A stretch of 47,896 nt of DNA from Glycocaulis sp. (GTDB lineage: Bacteria; Pseudomonadota; Alphaproteobacteria; Caulobacterales; Maricaulaceae): contig JAIUMI010000019.1 in the NCBI GenBank assembly GCA_022565665.1, positions 1 to 47,896 on the forward strand, written 5' to 3'. Each line of letters opens with the position of its first letter. The stretch's first letter is position 1. Both the position numbers and the translations under genes were made by a program. The notes under the pieces are model-generated. The model saw only the letters and a list, made by a program, of their open reading frames with translations. It made no database searches and was not told the origin of the DNA. This document shows, piece by piece, positions 1-10,068 of the stretch.

Positions 1-65
1 ACACCGGCGTCGTGCTCGCGCAGCATGCCGATAATCTGCTCTTCCGAATAACGGCTCTTTCGCAT
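1..65 (-). CDS. IS3-family transposase OrfA, N-terminal fragment
   Basis: The first 21 codons encode a protein starting MRKSRYSEEQIIGMLREH, the characteristic opening of the helix-turn-helix OrfA protein of IS3-family elements (IS407-like group). OrfA binds the IS ends, and a frameshifted OrfAB product normally carries out transposition. A strong purine-rich ribosome site (AGGAGAGG) lies just upstream on the minus strand at about 71-78. Everything after residue 21, including OrfB, is outside the window, so whether the element is intact cannot be judged. Confidence 0.8.
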   Translation of the reverse strand, partial: MRKSRYSEEQIIGMLREHDAG

Positions 66-86
66 GGTCCATCCTCTCCTCGATGG

Positions 87-166
87 ACTCTACCATTCAA
101 TGGCCGGAAATCAGGGGGCTGGGTCAACTCTACCATTCAATGGCCGGAAATCAGGGGGCTGGGTCA
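87..166 (-). repeat. Tandem duplication of the 40-bp IS end
   Basis: Positions 87-126 and 127-166 are identical 40-bp direct copies. Each, read on the minus strand, starts TGACCCAGCCCCCTGA. The inner copy leads straight into the transposase leader. The duplication could come from a second insertion next to the first end, from slippage, or from a resolved tandem IS dimer. Confidence 0.9.
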
Positions 167-422
167 CGAAGTACCGACGCTCGATAATTCCTTTGTTATA
201 TCTATAAGCAATTAAAAAATTAATTCTAAACAAAAATCTCAACAAATCGGCGCCGCTAGGCTTATGGTGCCGTCCGGTAAATCTTAAGTCTACCATTGAT
301 GATATATCATTAAGTTTTTGAATGGCTTGATTTGTTTGGTATCTATGGCTTTCGCCTCGCTCCCGCTGCTTCTTTGTTATCTTCATGTTTGAAATTAGAT
401 CATATATATTCGGAAGCTCACT
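167..422 (-). pseudogene. 3' portion of the frameshifted P-loop ATPase gene, cut by the IS
   Basis: This fragment continues the ATPase gene in the -1 frame. After the upstream frame reads ...EYKVSF, the -1 frame opens (its last stop is at 423-425) and gives PNIYDLISN followed by an open stretch. That stretch includes a hydrophobic segment reading LLRFLFRINFLIAYRY near the end. The frame then enters the IS at 166, where ...RRYFV turns into IS sequence. It probably formed the C-terminal domain of the same protein. The only internal ATG (384-386) lacks a convincing ribosome site, so independent translation is doubtful. Base composition is AT-rich like the 5' part. Confidence 0.7.
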
Positions 423-1498
423 TTATACTCCGTAACGAGGTCATTCACTCGACCTCGGCAATATGAACCTAAAATGTTCTGAATATTATCTCCAGATATT
501 GGCGCATGCTTAGCATCCCTAGCCGCGCTTGAGCACAACAAGATCATATCACGAGGCCTCTGCCTGACAAAGGACATCAGCGCTACTCTCATAGAGATAT
601 CGGCCCACTTTCCCTGCCCTTTATACCTTTCTTCAAATACGCTCATATAATATGATTTAAATATATAATCCTGACTATAGTCGTTCATACTTTCTAGAGC
701 GATTTTCCAATCAAATTCTTGGTCAAAATATGATGCTATTCGAGCGGCAGTTATGCATAGGACTTCATGGTTGTCCCAGCGCATCTTAATAATACTGTTT
801 TCAATCTTATCAATAATATCGAGCTCACCGAGAAGCGCATAGTAAACATCAGAACGAAGCGCAACTTTTATTTTTAAACCAGATTCTTCTGATGAAAGCA
901 TAAAAGCGGCTCTCATCAATCCCTTTATATAGTTTAAGTCGCCCCTCTGCCCAGCCCAAATGGTATCAACATTGTCTATTGCAATTTCGACAATTTTATT
1001 TTTGACAACGCTATTAATTATTTCCTGTTCTATAAACTGCGATGCGGCAACTCGAACATCATCATTGTTGGCTATAAACTTTGATATCAGAGGTATGACC
1101 CGGCCTGTAAAACGGCTTATGTTATCGGAATTTATATCGATGTGGTCCTTTAGATCGAACTTCGACACGATAAACTTGTATATAGATTCAATCCATAATT
1201 TCGTATGGTCGATTTCGGTGCCATCTTCTATTTTATCAGGCCAGTATTTTGTATCAAAGTGAAAATATGCTCTTTTATTTTCTTCTGCAATTTTTGCCGC
1301 ATAGCGGATGATTGCGCTCTTGCCTGTTCCCTTCGGCCCAACCAATACCCTAAGAGGTCGATCTGCTATAAATCGTTCAAACGCATCATTCTTGTAAAAG
1401 TATTGCTGTAATTTTTCGAGAGGTTCATGTTCGGCGGACTCATTACCGAACAGATCACTGATTGCTTCATCGCCAAACTTTAATTTAGACAATTCCAT
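395..1498 (-). CDS. P-loop ATPase, Sll1717-like; 5' part of a broken gene
   Basis: The 367-residue product has a Walker A motif GPKGTGKS (residues 54-61) and a Walker B-like stretch EIAIDNVDTIW (171-181, Asp175 and Asp178). This layout resembles the orphan P-loop ATPases called the Sll1717 family, and STAND/KAP-type ATPases are the alternative. Such genes are commonly carried on accessory islands, some tied to phage defence; that role is inference here. The gene is conspicuously AT-rich compared with all its neighbours, suggesting horizontal transfer. The reading frame ends early at 395 because of a frameshift near 411-415, after which the expected continuation runs in the -1 frame to the IS at 166. 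The ATG at 1498 is the first start after the composition changes, with only a weak AAAGA-type ribosome site. The product is probably non-functional. Confidence 0.65.
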   Translation of the reverse strand: MELSKLKFGDEAISDLFGNESAEHEPLEKLQQYFYKNDAFERFIADRPLRVLVGPKGTGKSAIIRYAAKIAEENKRAYFHFDTKYWPDKIEDGTEIDHTKLWIESIYKFIVSKFDLKDHIDINSDNISRFTGRVIPLISKFIANNDDVRVAASQFIEQEIINSVVKNKIVEIAIDNVDTIWAGQRGDLNYIKGLMRAAFMLSSEESGLKIKVALRSDVYYALLGELDIIDKIENSIIKMRWDNHEVLCITAARIASYFDQEFDWKIALESMNDYSQDYIFKSYYMSVFEERYKGQGKWADISMRVALMSFVRQRPRDMILLCSSAARDAKHAPISGDNIQNILGSYCRGRVNDLVTEYKVSFRIYMI

Positions 1499-1560
1499 GT
1501 GATATCTTTCGGTTTACGCAGTGTACGGGCGAAGAGGCCTAGTTCCTGAAGTCATTACGT

Positions 1561-1684
1561 GTCTTTTAGCCGTGCCGCTTCCTCAAATTCGAGATTGGCG
1601 GCGGCCTCGCGCATGCGTTTCTCAAGGTCGGCTTTTGACCGCCTTGAGGTTGTCAGGCTTGCCTGATCCTTGCGGGGCGTCAAG
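1561..1684 (-). pseudogene. Relic copy of the uvrB 3' end
   Basis: This stretch aligns in the same orientation with the last about 130 bp of the true uvrB gene (2448-2578). On the minus strand it first reads KPDNLKAVK, then after a frameshift [20 protein letters not shown], then ends in TAA. The true gene reads [20 protein letters not shown] at the same place. It therefore encodes a decayed UVR domain with no upstream gene body. It may mark a recombination or integration junction between the chromosome and the AT-rich island. Similarity fades at the edges. Confidence 0.85.
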
Positions 1685-1698
1685 AAAACTCATTCACG

Positions 1699-1760
1699 CG
1701 TTTTCCCGGCGGAAGCCGGGATCCAGAAGGGCTGGGCACCGGCTTTCGCCGGTGAAACGC
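1699..1760. repeat. Pair of palindromic extragenic repeats
   Basis: Two hairpin-forming units lie side by side. At 1699-1726 there is CCCGG-CGGAA-GCCGGG flanked by CGTTTT and ATCCAG, and at 1732-1760 CTGGGCACCGGC-TTTC-GCCGGTGAAACGC. Related units recur at 1869-1897, 2278-2347 and 2398-2416. Palindromes of this type are widespread intergenic repeats in alphaproteobacteria. The stretch 1685-1960 contains only these units and partial GCCGGTGA-AACGC echoes at about 1771-1800. I see no gene in it. Confidence 0.8.
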
Positions 1761-1868
1761 AGGGGAGGGGCCGGTGAAACGCAGAGAGGGCCGGTGAGCC
1801 GCGGATATGGGCAGGGAAAGCGCGGCGAAACGGGAAACGCGGAGAAGACCTGTGGGCTTAACACAAGT

Positions 1869-1897
1869 CTGGGCACCGGCTTTCGCCGGTGAAACGC
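1869..1897. repeat. Palindromic extragenic repeat
   Basis: This is another copy of the CTGGGCACCGGC-TTTC-GCCGGTGAAACGC unit, identical over its length to 1732-1760. It sits about 60 bp before the GIY-YIG gene. Confidence 0.85.
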
Positions 1898-1960
1898 GGT
1901 GGAGAGGGAAAACGCCGTGGCGGGTTTTCACGCACACGGTGCGCGCATAGGCTGACGCCC

Positions 1961-2260
1961 ATGCGGGAAGAGCCATTCCAGCCGTGCGTGTACCTGATGG
2001 CGAGCCAGCGCAATGGCACGCTTTATTGCGGCTCCACCTCATCCCCGATCAAGCGCATCTGGGAGCACAAGGAAGGCGCCGGTTCCGTCTTCACCCGCAA
2101 ATATGGGGTGAAGCTGCTGGTCTGGTACGAGTTTCACGACCTGATGACGGACGCCATCAAGCGCGAGCTCCAGATCAAGGAATGGAAGCGGCGCTGGAAG
2201 CTGGAGCTGATCGAGGCGGGCAATCCTGAGTGGCGCGATCTGTATGAGGACTGGTTCTAG
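1961..2260 (+). CDS. Small GIY-YIG nuclease-domain protein
   Basis: The 99-residue protein is essentially a single GIY-YIG domain of the short, stand-alone type. Visible landmarks are VYL (residues 10-12) in place of GIY, LYCGST (21-26) in place of YIG, Arg32 in PIKRIWEHK, and the motif AIKRELQIKEWKRRWK with the metal-binding candidate Glu69. GIY-YIG domains cleave DNA as monomers; the substrate of these small members is mostly unknown. The start at 1961 was chosen because the domain begins about ten residues later and upstream in-frame codons look like repeat-derived sequence. The gene is bracketed by palindromic repeats and by the uvrB relic and true uvrB, so it belongs to the accessory patch, although its GC content matches the chromosome. 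Confidence 0.85.
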   Translation: MREEPFQPCVYLMASQRNGTLYCGSTSSPIKRIWEHKEGAGSVFTRKYGVKLLVWYEFHDLMTDAIKRELQIKEWKRRWKLELIEAGNPEWRDLYEDWF

Positions 2261-2277
2261 CGCTCATACTCACACCT

Positions 2278-2347
2278 GCGTTTCACCGGCGAAAGCCGGT
2301 GCCCAGTCGAAACTTCCTCTGGATCCCGACCTTCGTCGGGAAAACGC
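2278..2347. repeat. Two palindromic extragenic repeats, inverted orientation
   Basis: Positions 2278-2306 carry the CTGGGCACCGGC-type unit in reverse orientation. Positions 2319-2347 carry the GGATCCCGAC-CTTC-GTCGGG type, also reversed relative to 1699-1726. They lie directly after the GIY-YIG stop codon and could act as a weak terminator or RNA-stabilising hairpin. Confidence 0.8.
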
Positions 2348-2397
2348 AGAGATTGGGGTGCGGATGCGTTGCGGAACCCCAAAAGAGCTGGGCACCG

Positions 2398-2416
2398 GCT
2401 TTCGCCGGGGAAACGC
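2398..2416. repeat. Palindromic repeat remnant at the uvrB end
   Basis: This is a short, slightly diverged copy of the CTGGGCACCGGC unit (GCCGGGGAAACGC instead of GCCGGTGAAACGC). It ends 8 bp from the uvrB stop codon. It closes the repeat-bounded segment that contains the GIY-YIG gene. Confidence 0.7.
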
Positions 2417-2424
2417 GAAAAGCC

Positions 2425-4632
2425 CTACTCCCCCAGCGCCTTGATCTCGTCCCTTAGCCGGGCCGCTTCCTCGAATTCGAGATTGGCGGCGGCTTCGCGC
2501 ATGCGTTTTTCAAGGTCGGCGATCACCGCCTTGAGGTTGTTGGGTTCAAACTTTGCCTGTTCCTCACGGGCGGTCAAGCGATCCTGGCCCCGCTGGCGGC
2601 CGCGCCCGCTCCGTCCTGCGGCGGTTTTCTCCATCACGCCTTCGAGCACATCGGAAATGCCGCGCACGATTGTCCTCGGCGTGATGCCGTGCGCCTCGTT
2701 ATGGGCGACCTGCTTGGCGCGCCGGCGCTCCGTCTCGTCCATCGCCCGCTGCATGGAGCCGGTCACGCTGTCCGCATAGAGGATGACGCGCGCATCGGCA
2801 TTCCTCGCCGCGCGGCCGATTGTCTGTACAAGGCTCGTCTCGGAGCGCAGGAAGCCCTCCTTGTCGGCATCGAGAATGCCCACCAGCCCGCACTCAGGGA
2901 TGTCCAGCCCCTCGCGAAGCAGATTGATCCCCACCAGCACGTCATAGACGCCAAGGCGCAGATCCCGGATCAGCTCGATGCGCTCCACCGTGTCCACGTC
3001 CGAGTGCATGTAGCGCACTTTCAGGCCCTGCTCGTGCATGTATTCGGTGAGGTCTTCGGCCATGCGTTTTGTAAGCGTGGTGATGAGGGTGCGGTGCCCG
3101 GCGGCGGCCGTGCGGCGCGCCTGATCGATAATGTCATCCACCTGGCTGAAGCCGTCCTTCGCGACGGGGCGCACCTCTACCGGCGGATCGATGAGGCCGG
3201 TGGGGCGGATCACCTGCTCGGTGAAGACGCCGCCCGTGCGCCCGAGCTCCCAGGGCCCTGGCGTGGCCGAGACGTGGACGGTCTGCGGGCGCATCGCCTC
3301 CCATTCCTCGAACTTCAGGGGCCGGTTATCCATGCAGGAGGGCAGGCGGAAGCCGTGCTCGGCGAGCGTGCGCTTTCGGCTGAAGTCGCCCTTGTACATC
3401 GCGCCGAGCTGCGGGATCGTCACATGGCTCTCATCGGTGAAGACGAGGGCATTTTCCGGGATGTATTCAAACAGCGTTGGCGGCGGCTCGCCGGGCTTGC
3501 GGCCCGTCAGATAGCGCGAATAGTTCTCGATGCCGTTGCAGCTGCCGGTGGCTTCGAGCATCTCGATATCAAACTGCACGCGCTGGGCGAGGCGCTGGGC
3601 TTCCAGCAGCTTGTTATTGGCCTCCATCCACTCCAGCCGCTCGGCCAGCTCCGCCTTGATATGGGTAATCGCCTGATTGAGCGTCGGGCGCGGGGTGACA
3701 TAGTGGGAGTTGGCGTAGACGCGCACCTTCTCCAGGCTCGCCACCGCCTTGCCGGTGAGGGTGTCGAACTCGGAAATGCTCTCGATCTCGTCGCCGAAGA
3801 AGCTGATCCGCCATGCCCGCGCATCATAGTGGGCGGGGAAGATCTCCAGCACATCGCCGCGCACCCGGAACGTGCCGCGCGTGAAGGCGGCGTCATTGCG
3901 CGTATATTGCAGGGCGGTGAGCTGGCGCATGATCTCGCGCGGATCGGAGGTGTCGCCGACCTTCAGGTCGAACACCATGGCGGTGTAGGTCTCCACCGAG
4001 CCGATGCCGTAAATGCAACTGACCGAGGCCACGATGATCACGTCATCGCGCTCCAGGATCGCGCGCGTCGCGGCGTGGCGCATCCGGTCGATGGCCTCGT
4101 TTATCGAGGATTCCTTCTCGATATAGGTGTCGGTGCGCGGCACATAGGCTTCCGGCTGATAGTAGTCATAATAGGAGACGAAATATTCCACCGCATTGTG
4201 GGGGAAGAAGCTCTTGAACTCCCCGTAAAGCTGCGCAGCGAGCGTCTTGTTGGGGGCGAGGATCAGGGCCGGGCGCTGCGTTGCCTCGATGATCTTGGCC
4301 ATGGTGAAGGTCTTGCCCGACCCGGTAACGCCGAGCAGCACCTGATCGCGCTCTTGGCTTTTCAGGCCCTCCACCAGCTCGGCGATGGCGGCGGGCTGGT
4401 CGCCGGTGGGCTGAAACTCGCTCACCACCTCGAATGTGCGCCCGCCCTCGGACTTGCCGGGCCGTTCCGGCCTGTGCGGCGTCCAGTTGGCGGGCAGTTT
4501 CAGCGCGTCATGAATGCCGGCGGGCACCGCATCGTGCAGGAACGCGGCCTGCCCCATATCGGACACGCCGCCGGGGCTGACGGCCTCTTCCGGCGGGGCA
4601 TAGGCGGTATCGTCTCGGGTCAGTTTCGGCAT
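2425..4632 (-). CDS. uvrB: Excinuclease ABC subunit B
   Basis: UvrB is the damage-verifying helicase of nucleotide excision repair. It is loaded by UvrA and recruits UvrC. The 735-residue protein has Walker A GVTGSGKT (101-108), the hairpin region [15 protein letters not shown] used to probe damaged DNA, the DESH box, the helicase segment [13 protein letters not shown] and a C-terminal UVR domain ending [19 protein letters not shown] that binds UvrC. Compared with about 670 residues in E. coli it has a roughly 65-residue N-terminal extension of low complexity. The ATG at 4632 has no clear ribosome site and abuts a possible SOS box, so a later start or leaderless translation is possible. A relic of its 3' end is present at 1561-1684. 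Confidence 0.97.
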   Translation of the reverse strand: MPKLTRDDTAYAPPEEAVSPGGVSDMGQAAFLHDAVPAGIHDALKLPANWTPHRPERPGKSEGGRTFEVVSEFQPTGDQPAAIAELVEGLKSQERDQVLLGVTGSGKTFTMAKIIEATQRPALILAPNKTLAAQLYGEFKSFFPHNAVEYFVSYYDYYQPEAYVPRTDTYIEKESSINEAIDRMRHAATRAILERDDVIIVASVSCIYGIGSVETYTAMVFDLKVGDTSDPREIMRQLTALQYTRNDAAFTRGTFRVRGDVLEIFPAHYDARAWRISFFGDEIESISEFDTLTGKAVASLEKVRVYANSHYVTPRPTLNQAITHIKAELAERLEWMEANNKLLEAQRLAQRVQFDIEMLEATGSCNGIENYSRYLTGRKPGEPPPTLFEYIPENALVFTDESHVTIPQLGAMYKGDFSRKRTLAEHGFRLPSCMDNRPLKFEEWEAMRPQTVHVSATPGPWELGRTGGVFTEQVIRPTGLIDPPVEVRPVAKDGFSQVDDIIDQARRTAAAGHRTLITTLTKRMAEDLTEYMHEQGLKVRYMHSDVDTVERIELIRDLRLGVYDVLVGINLLREGLDIPECGLVGILDADKEGFLRSETSLVQTIGRAARNADARVILYADSVTGSMQRAMDETERRRAKQVAHNEAHGITPRTIVRGISDVLEGVMEKTAAGRSGRGRQRGQDRLTAREEQAKFEPNNLKAVIADLEKRMREAAANLEFEEAARLRDEIKALGE

Positions 4633-4634
4633 GA

Positions 4635-4649
4635 GAACAGATATGCAAC
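4635..4649 (-). promoter_or_regulatory. Possible LexA (SOS) box in front of uvrB
   Basis: On the minus strand this reads GTTG-N7-GTTC, one mismatch from the alphaproteobacterial SOS box GTTC-N7-GTTC. It ends 2 bp before the annotated uvrB ATG. Excision-repair genes are frequent LexA targets. The match is 7 of 8 fixed bases, and such a site occurs by chance often enough that this remains tentative. Confidence 0.4.
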
Positions 4650-4755
4650 ATCACGCGGCTGAAAGCGAGGGTGCTGCTGCACCGCTGCCGCAAGCATTGG
4701 TTAACGCTGCGTGTGCACACTGGCACGGTAACACCGCGAATCCATCGGGCGAGTG

Positions 4756-5283
4756 ATGTCAGGCAGTTTTGAACGCGTGCGGGTCCTGATCCTTGAGGAC
4801 AACGCGCACATGTCCACCATACTGCGCAAGGTGCTGCAGGGCTTTGGCGTGCGCAATGTGTTCGAGGCGCGCGACGCGGCCGATGCGTTCGAGATGATGC
4901 GCTCGGCCAATCCGGACGTGGCGCTGGTGGACTATGCGCTGGGCGATGTGGACGGGCTGGAGTTCACAAGGCTGGTGCGCACCGCTTCTGACAGCCCGAA
5001 CAAGTATCTGCCCATCATCATGGTCACCGGCCACACCGACCGCTCGCGCATCATGGAAGCGATCAATGCGGGCGTGAACGAGTATCTGGCGAAGCCGGTA
5101 CGCCCGGTCGATCTCTATAACCGCATGGTGGCGTTGATCGAACGCCCGCGCCGCTTCATCAAATCCGGCAATTATTTCGGGCCGGACCGCCGCCGGCGCA
5201 CCGATCCGCGCTATCCGGGGCCCTTCCGCCGCGCGACGGACAAGGAAAACATGAACCCGGACGACGAGGTCGAATTCGGGTAA
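4756..5283 (+). CDS. Single-domain response regulator with basic tail
   Basis: The 175-residue protein is a CheY-like receiver (residues about 8-130) with no DNA-binding output domain. Key residues are visible: acidic pocket Glu14-Asp15, phospho-acceptor Asp59 in VALVDYAL, Thr91 in MVTGHT and Lys113 in LAKPV. A C-terminal tail carries YFGPDRRRR and GPFRR, a signature seen in many alphaproteobacterial receivers of unknown output. The start is ATG 4756; a GTG at 4753 is the alternative. No kinase is adjacent, and it is transcribed divergently from uvrB across a 123-bp gap. It may act by protein-protein contact, like other stand-alone receivers. Confidence 0.9.
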   Translation: MSGSFERVRVLILEDNAHMSTILRKVLQGFGVRNVFEARDAADAFEMMRSANPDVALVDYALGDVDGLEFTRLVRTASDSPNKYLPIIMVTGHTDRSRIMEAINAGVNEYLAKPVRPVDLYNRMVALIERPRRFIKSGNYFGPDRRRRTDPRYPGPFRRATDKENMNPDDEVEFG

Positions 5284-5332
5284 GCGCGCCTGCCGCTTCG
5301 CCCGGCGGGCCTGCCATGCTAAGGCCGGACAC

Positions 5333-6103
5333 ATGTCCGACAAGCGACCGCCCTCACGGCCCACTGATATTGACCGTCATGCCCGTCATATCCTCCTGAG
5401 GGAGATTGGCGGCCCCGGCCAGGCAAGGCTGGGCAAGGCGCGCGTGGTGATCATTGGCGCGGGCGGGCTGGGCAATCCTGCCGCCCTCTATCTTGCCGCG
5501 GCGGGGATCGGGACGCTGCGCCTCGTCGATCCCGACGCGGTGAGCCTCGATAATCTCCAGCGGCAGGTGCTCTTCCGCACGCGCGACATTGACCGCCCCA
5601 AGGTGGACGCCGCGCGCGATGCGCTGCACGCACTGGACCCTGCGGTTGAGGTGGAAACGGTCGCGGACCTTGCCAATGCCGGCAATCTGCCCACCCTGCT
5701 GGAGGGTGCCGATCTGGTGCTGGATGGCTGTGATGATTTTGCGACCCGCTTCGCGGTCAATGACGCCGCCATCGCCGCGCGTATTCCTCTTGTCTCCGGC
5801 GCGGTTGGCCGTTGGGACGGGCAGATCTCCACCTTCGCTCCGCATCTGGGGGCTCACGCACCCTGCTATCGCTGCCTGGTGCCGGATACTCCGCCCGACG
5901 CGGAAAGCTGCGCGGTCACCGGCATTGTCGGGGCGATCACCGGCATTGTGGGTACGCTGATGGCGCTGGAAGCCGTCAAGCTCATCACGAAAGCGGGCGA
6001 ACCGCTGATCGGCCGGGTGCAGATCGTGGACGGGCTTTCGGGAAACCTTCGCACGGTGAAGCTCGCCCGGGATCCGGCGTGCAAGGCGTGTGGAGGGGGG
6101 TAA
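5333..6103 (+). CDS. moeB: MoeB/ThiF-family adenylyltransferase
   Basis: E1-like enzyme that adenylates the C-terminal glycine of a sulfur-carrier protein: MoaD for molybdopterin synthesis, or ThiS for thiamine. Seen in the 256-residue sequence are the nucleotide-binding GAGGLGNP (42-49), the DNLQRQ motif near residue 73, two zinc-binding cysteine pairs (CYRC 178-181 and CKAC 250-253) and the conserved ESCAVTG with Cys193. There is no C-terminal rhodanese domain, so this is the short MoeB/HesA form. MoeB and ThiF cannot be separated from sequence alone, and no moa or thi genes are nearby. It follows the response regulator by 49 bp and may be co-transcribed. Confidence 0.88.
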   Translation: MSDKRPPSRPTDIDRHARHILLREIGGPGQARLGKARVVIIGAGGLGNPAALYLAAAGIGTLRLVDPDAVSLDNLQRQVLFRTRDIDRPKVDAARDALHALDPAVEVETVADLANAGNLPTLLEGADLVLDGCDDFATRFAVNDAAIAARIPLVSGAVGRWDGQISTFAPHLGAHAPCYRCLVPDTPPDAESCAVTGIVGAITGIVGTLMALEAVKLITKAGEPLIGRVQIVDGLSGNLRTVKLARDPACKACGGG

Positions 6104-6142
6104 GGGGCGACCTCTTGTCTCCCCCGGCCTCCAATACTGTCA

Positions 6143-6163
6143 TGGCCCGGCTTGTCCGGGCCA
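6143..6163. repeat. Small intergenic hairpin after moeB
   Basis: TGGCCCGG-CTTGT-CCGGGCCA is a perfect 8-bp inverted repeat with a 5-nt loop. It lies 40 bp after the moeB stop codon. There is no T-run, so it looks like a dispersed palindromic repeat more than a classical terminator. Confidence 0.75.
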
Positions 6164-6187
6164 CCCATGCCTGAGGGGCTTTGCCTT

Positions 6188-6283
6188 CGTCCTTCGAGAC
6201 GGCCTTTCAGGCCTCCTCAGGATGAGGGTTATGGCCGTTTTCCCTCATCCTGAGGGCGAACGCAGTGAGCGTCTCGAAGGACG
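6188..6283. repeat. Long nested inverted repeat between moeB and metH
   Basis: The outer arms CGTCCTTCGAGACG (6188-6201) and CGTCTCGAAGGACG (6270-6283) are perfect complements. Inside them lie CCTCATCCTGAGG-type arms at about 6213-6227 and 6242-6256. The whole could fold into a long two-tier hairpin between the convergent moeB and metH2 genes. This CTTCGAGACG/CTCAGGATGAGG unit is a common dispersed intergenic repeat in alphaproteobacteria; no coding potential is seen in it. Confidence 0.85.
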
Positions 6284-6301
6284 AGGGAAAAAAGTAGCTC
6301 C

Positions 6302-8989
<2,688 letters not shown>

Positions 8990-8992
8990 AAA

Positions 8993-10063
8993 TCACGATG
9001 CCAGTTCAAACGGTTCAAGGCCCGACAGACGCATGGCGCGCGGGCGCTCCGGCATGGCGCGCGGCTTGCCTGCAAACGCGGCCTTCGCAATGGCAGCGAT
9101 ATGGTCTGGCGTTGTGCCACAACACCCGCCGACAATGTTCAGCATCCCGCTCTTCGACCAGTCCGCGATGAAGGCTGCCGTTTCCTCGGGCGTCTCATCA
9201 TACTCGCCAAAGGCATTGGGCAGGCCGGCATTGGGATAGGCAAGCACACGCGTTTCCGCGATGCGGCTCATCTCGGCGACGTAAGGGCGCAACTGCTTGG
9301 CGCCCAGCGCGCAGTTCAGCCCCACAGCCCAGGGCCGGGCATGGCGCACCGAGTTCCAGAAGGCTTCGGTCGTCTGGCCTGACAGGGTCCGGCCCGAGGC
9401 ATCGGTGATGGTGCCCGACAGCATGAGCGGGATGGCAGGGTCGAGCTTTCCTTCATTACGCAGATCGAGAACCGCCTTGATGGCCGCCTTGGCGTTAAGC
9501 GTATCGAATATGGTCTCGATGAGGATGAAGTCGACGAACTCGGCCATGGCCAGCGTCTGCTCGGCATATGCCTCGCGCACCGCCTCGAAGGTGACATCGC
9601 GAAAGCCCGGATCCTCCACGGAAGGCGAGATGGAGAGCGTCTTGTTGGTCGGACCGATGGCACCGGCGACCGCACGCGGCGTGCCGGTGTCGGCCTCCAT
9701 CAGATCGGCAGCCTCGCGGGCAATGCGTGCGCCTTCGCGGGCGATTTCGGCGGCGAGATCTTCCATCTCGTAATCGGCCTGCGCGATGGAGGTCGCCGAG
9801 AAGGTGTTGGTCTCGATCAGGTCCGCACCGGCCTCGAAATAGGCGACATGGATATCGCGGATCGCATCAGGCTTTGTGAGATTGAGCAGATCGTTATTGC
9901 CTTTGAGCGCCTTGCCCCAATCGGCAAAGCGCGTGCCCCGGTAATCCTCTTCTGTGGGCTTCAGGCGCTGGATCATCGTGCCCATCGCGCCGTCCAGCAC
10001 GAGGATGCGCTTTTGCGATTCCGCTTCGAGCGCCTTCAGGCGCGAGGACCGGTCAAAACTCAT
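8993..10063 (-). CDS. metH: Methionine synthase, homocysteine S-methyltransferase part
   Basis: This 356-residue protein is the zinc-dependent homocysteine-binding TIM barrel of methionine synthase. It opens [13 protein letters not shown] and carries the zinc ligands Cys251 (GLNC) and Cys314-Cys315 (GGCCGTTP). It accepts the methyl group from the cobalamin protein encoded next. ATG 10063 was chosen because the domain starts about 18 residues later. The longer upstream frame overlaps metF and has no domain content. It starts 5 bp after the metF stop, indicating a single transcript. A stand-alone betaine- or S-methylmethionine-dependent transferase is the alternative, but the adjacent partner argues for MetH. 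Confidence 0.93.
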   Translation of the reverse strand: MSFDRSSRLKALEAESQKRILVLDGAMGTMIQRLKPTEEDYRGTRFADWGKALKGNNDLLNLTKPDAIRDIHVAYFEAGADLIETNTFSATSIAQADYEMEDLAAEIAREGARIAREAADLMEADTGTPRAVAGAIGPTNKTLSISPSVEDPGFRDVTFEAVREAYAEQTLAMAEFVDFILIETIFDTLNAKAAIKAVLDLRNEGKLDPAIPLMLSGTITDASGRTLSGQTTEAFWNSVRHARPWAVGLNCALGAKQLRPYVAEMSRIAETRVLAYPNAGLPNAFGEYDETPEETAAFIADWSKSGMLNIVGGCCGTTPDHIAAIAKAAFAGKPRAMPERPRAMRLSGLEPFELAS

Positions 10064-10068
10064 ATCTG

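Larger units (their letters stand above)
1..166 (-). mobile_element. IS3-family insertion sequence, left end only
   Basis: This is the left terminus of an insertion sequence that runs off the window. On the minus strand its outer edge at 166 begins TGACCC, and IS3-family elements usually end in TG...CA. A transposase start follows at 65. The terminal 40 bp are present twice in tandem. The element interrupts the reading frame of the ATPase fragment to its right, so it inserted into that gene. The rest of the element and the opposite junction lie outside the window, so no target duplication can be tested. Confidence 0.75.

Noticed and set aside
395-425. Programmed -1 frameshifting in the ATPase gene
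   Set aside because: The overlap around TTCCGAA has no slippery heptamer or clear stimulatory hairpin, and the IS already breaks the gene; a mutation is simpler.
1521-1892. 123-codon + strand frame across the uvrB relic and repeats
   Set aside because: It is made of antisense uvrB relic and palindromic repeats, Arg/Gly-rich, without a ribosome site.
1699-2416. CRISPR-like repeat array
   Set aside because: Units differ in type and orientation, spacing is irregular and there are no cas genes; these are dispersed palindromic repeats.
2689-4662. 657-codon open frame on the + strand opposite uvrB
   Set aside because: It is an antisense shadow of uvrB caused by high GC codon bias, with His/Arg/Leu-rich low-information sequence and no domain.
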